From Cricetomys ansorgei (Eukaryota; Chordata; Mammalia; Rodentia; Nesomyidae), in contig JAMJFZ010001264.1 in NCBI GenBank assembly GCA_026225945.1, positions 3,252,501-3,316,500 of the forward strand: a DNA stretch of 64,000 nt, written 5' to 3'. Both the position numbers and the translations under genes were made by a program. Each line of letters opens with the position of its first letter. The first letter of the stretch is position 1. The notes under the pieces are model-generated. The model was not told the DNA's origin, ran no database searches, and was given only the letters and a program-made list of their open reading frames with translations. Shown in pieces: positions 63,301 through 64,000 of this stretch.

Positions 63301-64000
63301 TATTCTCCCCTTGAGATACAGTTCTTGGCATGCTACTGGGCCTTAGTGGAAACTGAACATTTGATGATGGACCAACAAGTTAGCATGTGACCTAAGCTGT
63401 CCACCATGATTTGGATATTATCTGATCCATTAAGTAATGAAGTAGGATATGCACAGCAGCAATCCACTACAAAATGGAAGGGGTATATATGTGATCGTGC
63501 CAAGCAAGTCCTAAAAGAAAGTCACACAAAGTAGTTGCCCAAATGTCTACGATTTCTATTCTCCTTACAATGCTGTTTGTGGCCAAGCATGGAGTATTAA
63601 CTATTCTCAGTTTACTGAGGAAGAGAAGGCTAGAGCATGGCTTACTGATGGTTCTGTACTTTATACAGGCAACATCTCTAAGTGGACAGTTGCAGCATTA
63701 CAATCCCCTTCTGAGACAAAAATGAAAGACAATAGCCAATGTGGGCAGTGTACTCAGCAATGTGCCCACTGTGGGCAGAATTTTGGTTCAACACAGTTGG
63801 TCTTACATTTTATTTGGAAGGAGAAGTGGCCAGATATGCAATTGCTCACTGATTTATGGGCTGTAGCCCATGAACCGGTGGGATGGCCAGGCACTTGGAA
63901 AAACCATGATTGGAAAATTGGTGAGAAACACACTTGGGGGAGGAATATGTGGGTAGATCTCTCTACATGGGTGACAGATGTGTAGATACTTATGAAACAT
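63301..64000 (+). pseudogene. pol: ERV-L pol remnant: connection and RNase H
   Basis: From about 63585 a readable frame gives 'FTEEEKARAWLTDGSVLY', where TDGS is the RNase H catalytic motif, then 'ISKWTVAALQSPS'. A second, open frame 63722-63985 continues with 'WKNHDWKIGEKHTWGRN' and 'MWVDLSTW', the RNase H end of ERV-L-type pol as I know it. The reading frame is still open at the window edge, so integrase probably follows outside. Confidence 0.75.

Larger units (their letters stand above)
58877..64000 (+). mobile_element. ERV-L-type provirus, 5' part, running off the right edge
   Basis: Order seen: 5' LTR (58877-59385), Leu-like primer site (59391-59405), leader broken by a URR1 element, decayed gag (about 59900-60968 and further fragments to 61740), a rodent repeat insertion (61762-62130), then decayed pol with reverse transcriptase and RNase H. 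Integrase and the 3' LTR would lie beyond 64000. The class III assignment rests on the Leu-type primer site, the gag word pattern and the pol motifs, all from memory of the family. Confidence 0.85.

Overview
This window is nuclear DNA from a muroid rodent (mouse, rat, hamster or a relative). The evidence is the repeat content: B1, B2/B3, B4/RSINE and ID SINEs on both strands, URR1-type hAT elements, Lx-like LINE-1 3' ends, a Gln-primer class I endogenous retrovirus and an ERV-L provirus. Base composition is AT-rich, open reading frames are short, and microsatellites are abundant. There is no operon structure and no complete protein-coding gene that I can recognise. Family names are from memory of consensus sequences, without any database search, and the species cannot be fixed by reading alone.

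Layout. 1-9.4 kb: SINE and microsatellite mosaic with two copies of an unclassified LTR-like repeat. 9.95-11.0 kb: two consecutive exons that resemble ASB3 (ankyrin repeat and SOCS box protein 3), with intact donors but a lost acceptor and a B2 SINE just upstream of the second exon; I read this as a decayed, intron-containing duplicate. 11-19.3 kb: SINEs, an L1 3' end, an older L1 5'-region fragment, and unique AT-rich DNA. 19.3-24.0 kb: a 5'-truncated LINE-1 with broken ORF2 and a long 3' UTR, flanked by a target-site duplication. 24-33.5 kb: mostly unique DNA with a URR1 element (8-bp duplication) and a cluster of related rodent repeats. 33.5-34.0 kb: a small 5'-inverted (twin-primed) L1. 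34-39.8 kb: SINEs, a MIR, a possible small exon. 39.8-49.1 kb: an ERV1-type provirus (4-bp duplication ATAG, Gln-like primer site) into which a related provirus inserted (4-bp duplication CAAC). Both lack intact genes. 49-58.9 kb: SINEs, MIRs, a solo LTR, a 5S rRNA pseudogene, LTR-like repeats. 58.9-64.0 kb: the 5' LTR, primer site, gag and part of pol of an ERV-L provirus that runs off the right edge, interrupted by a URR1 element and another rodent repeat.

All retroviral and LINE reading frames seen here carry stops, frameshifts or deletions; nothing here looks able to move by itself. I did not find a convincing undescribed biological system. The most informative items are the ASB3-like fragment, the nested proviruses whose pre-insertion site can be read directly, the twin-primed L1, and the layered insertions in the ERV-L leader.
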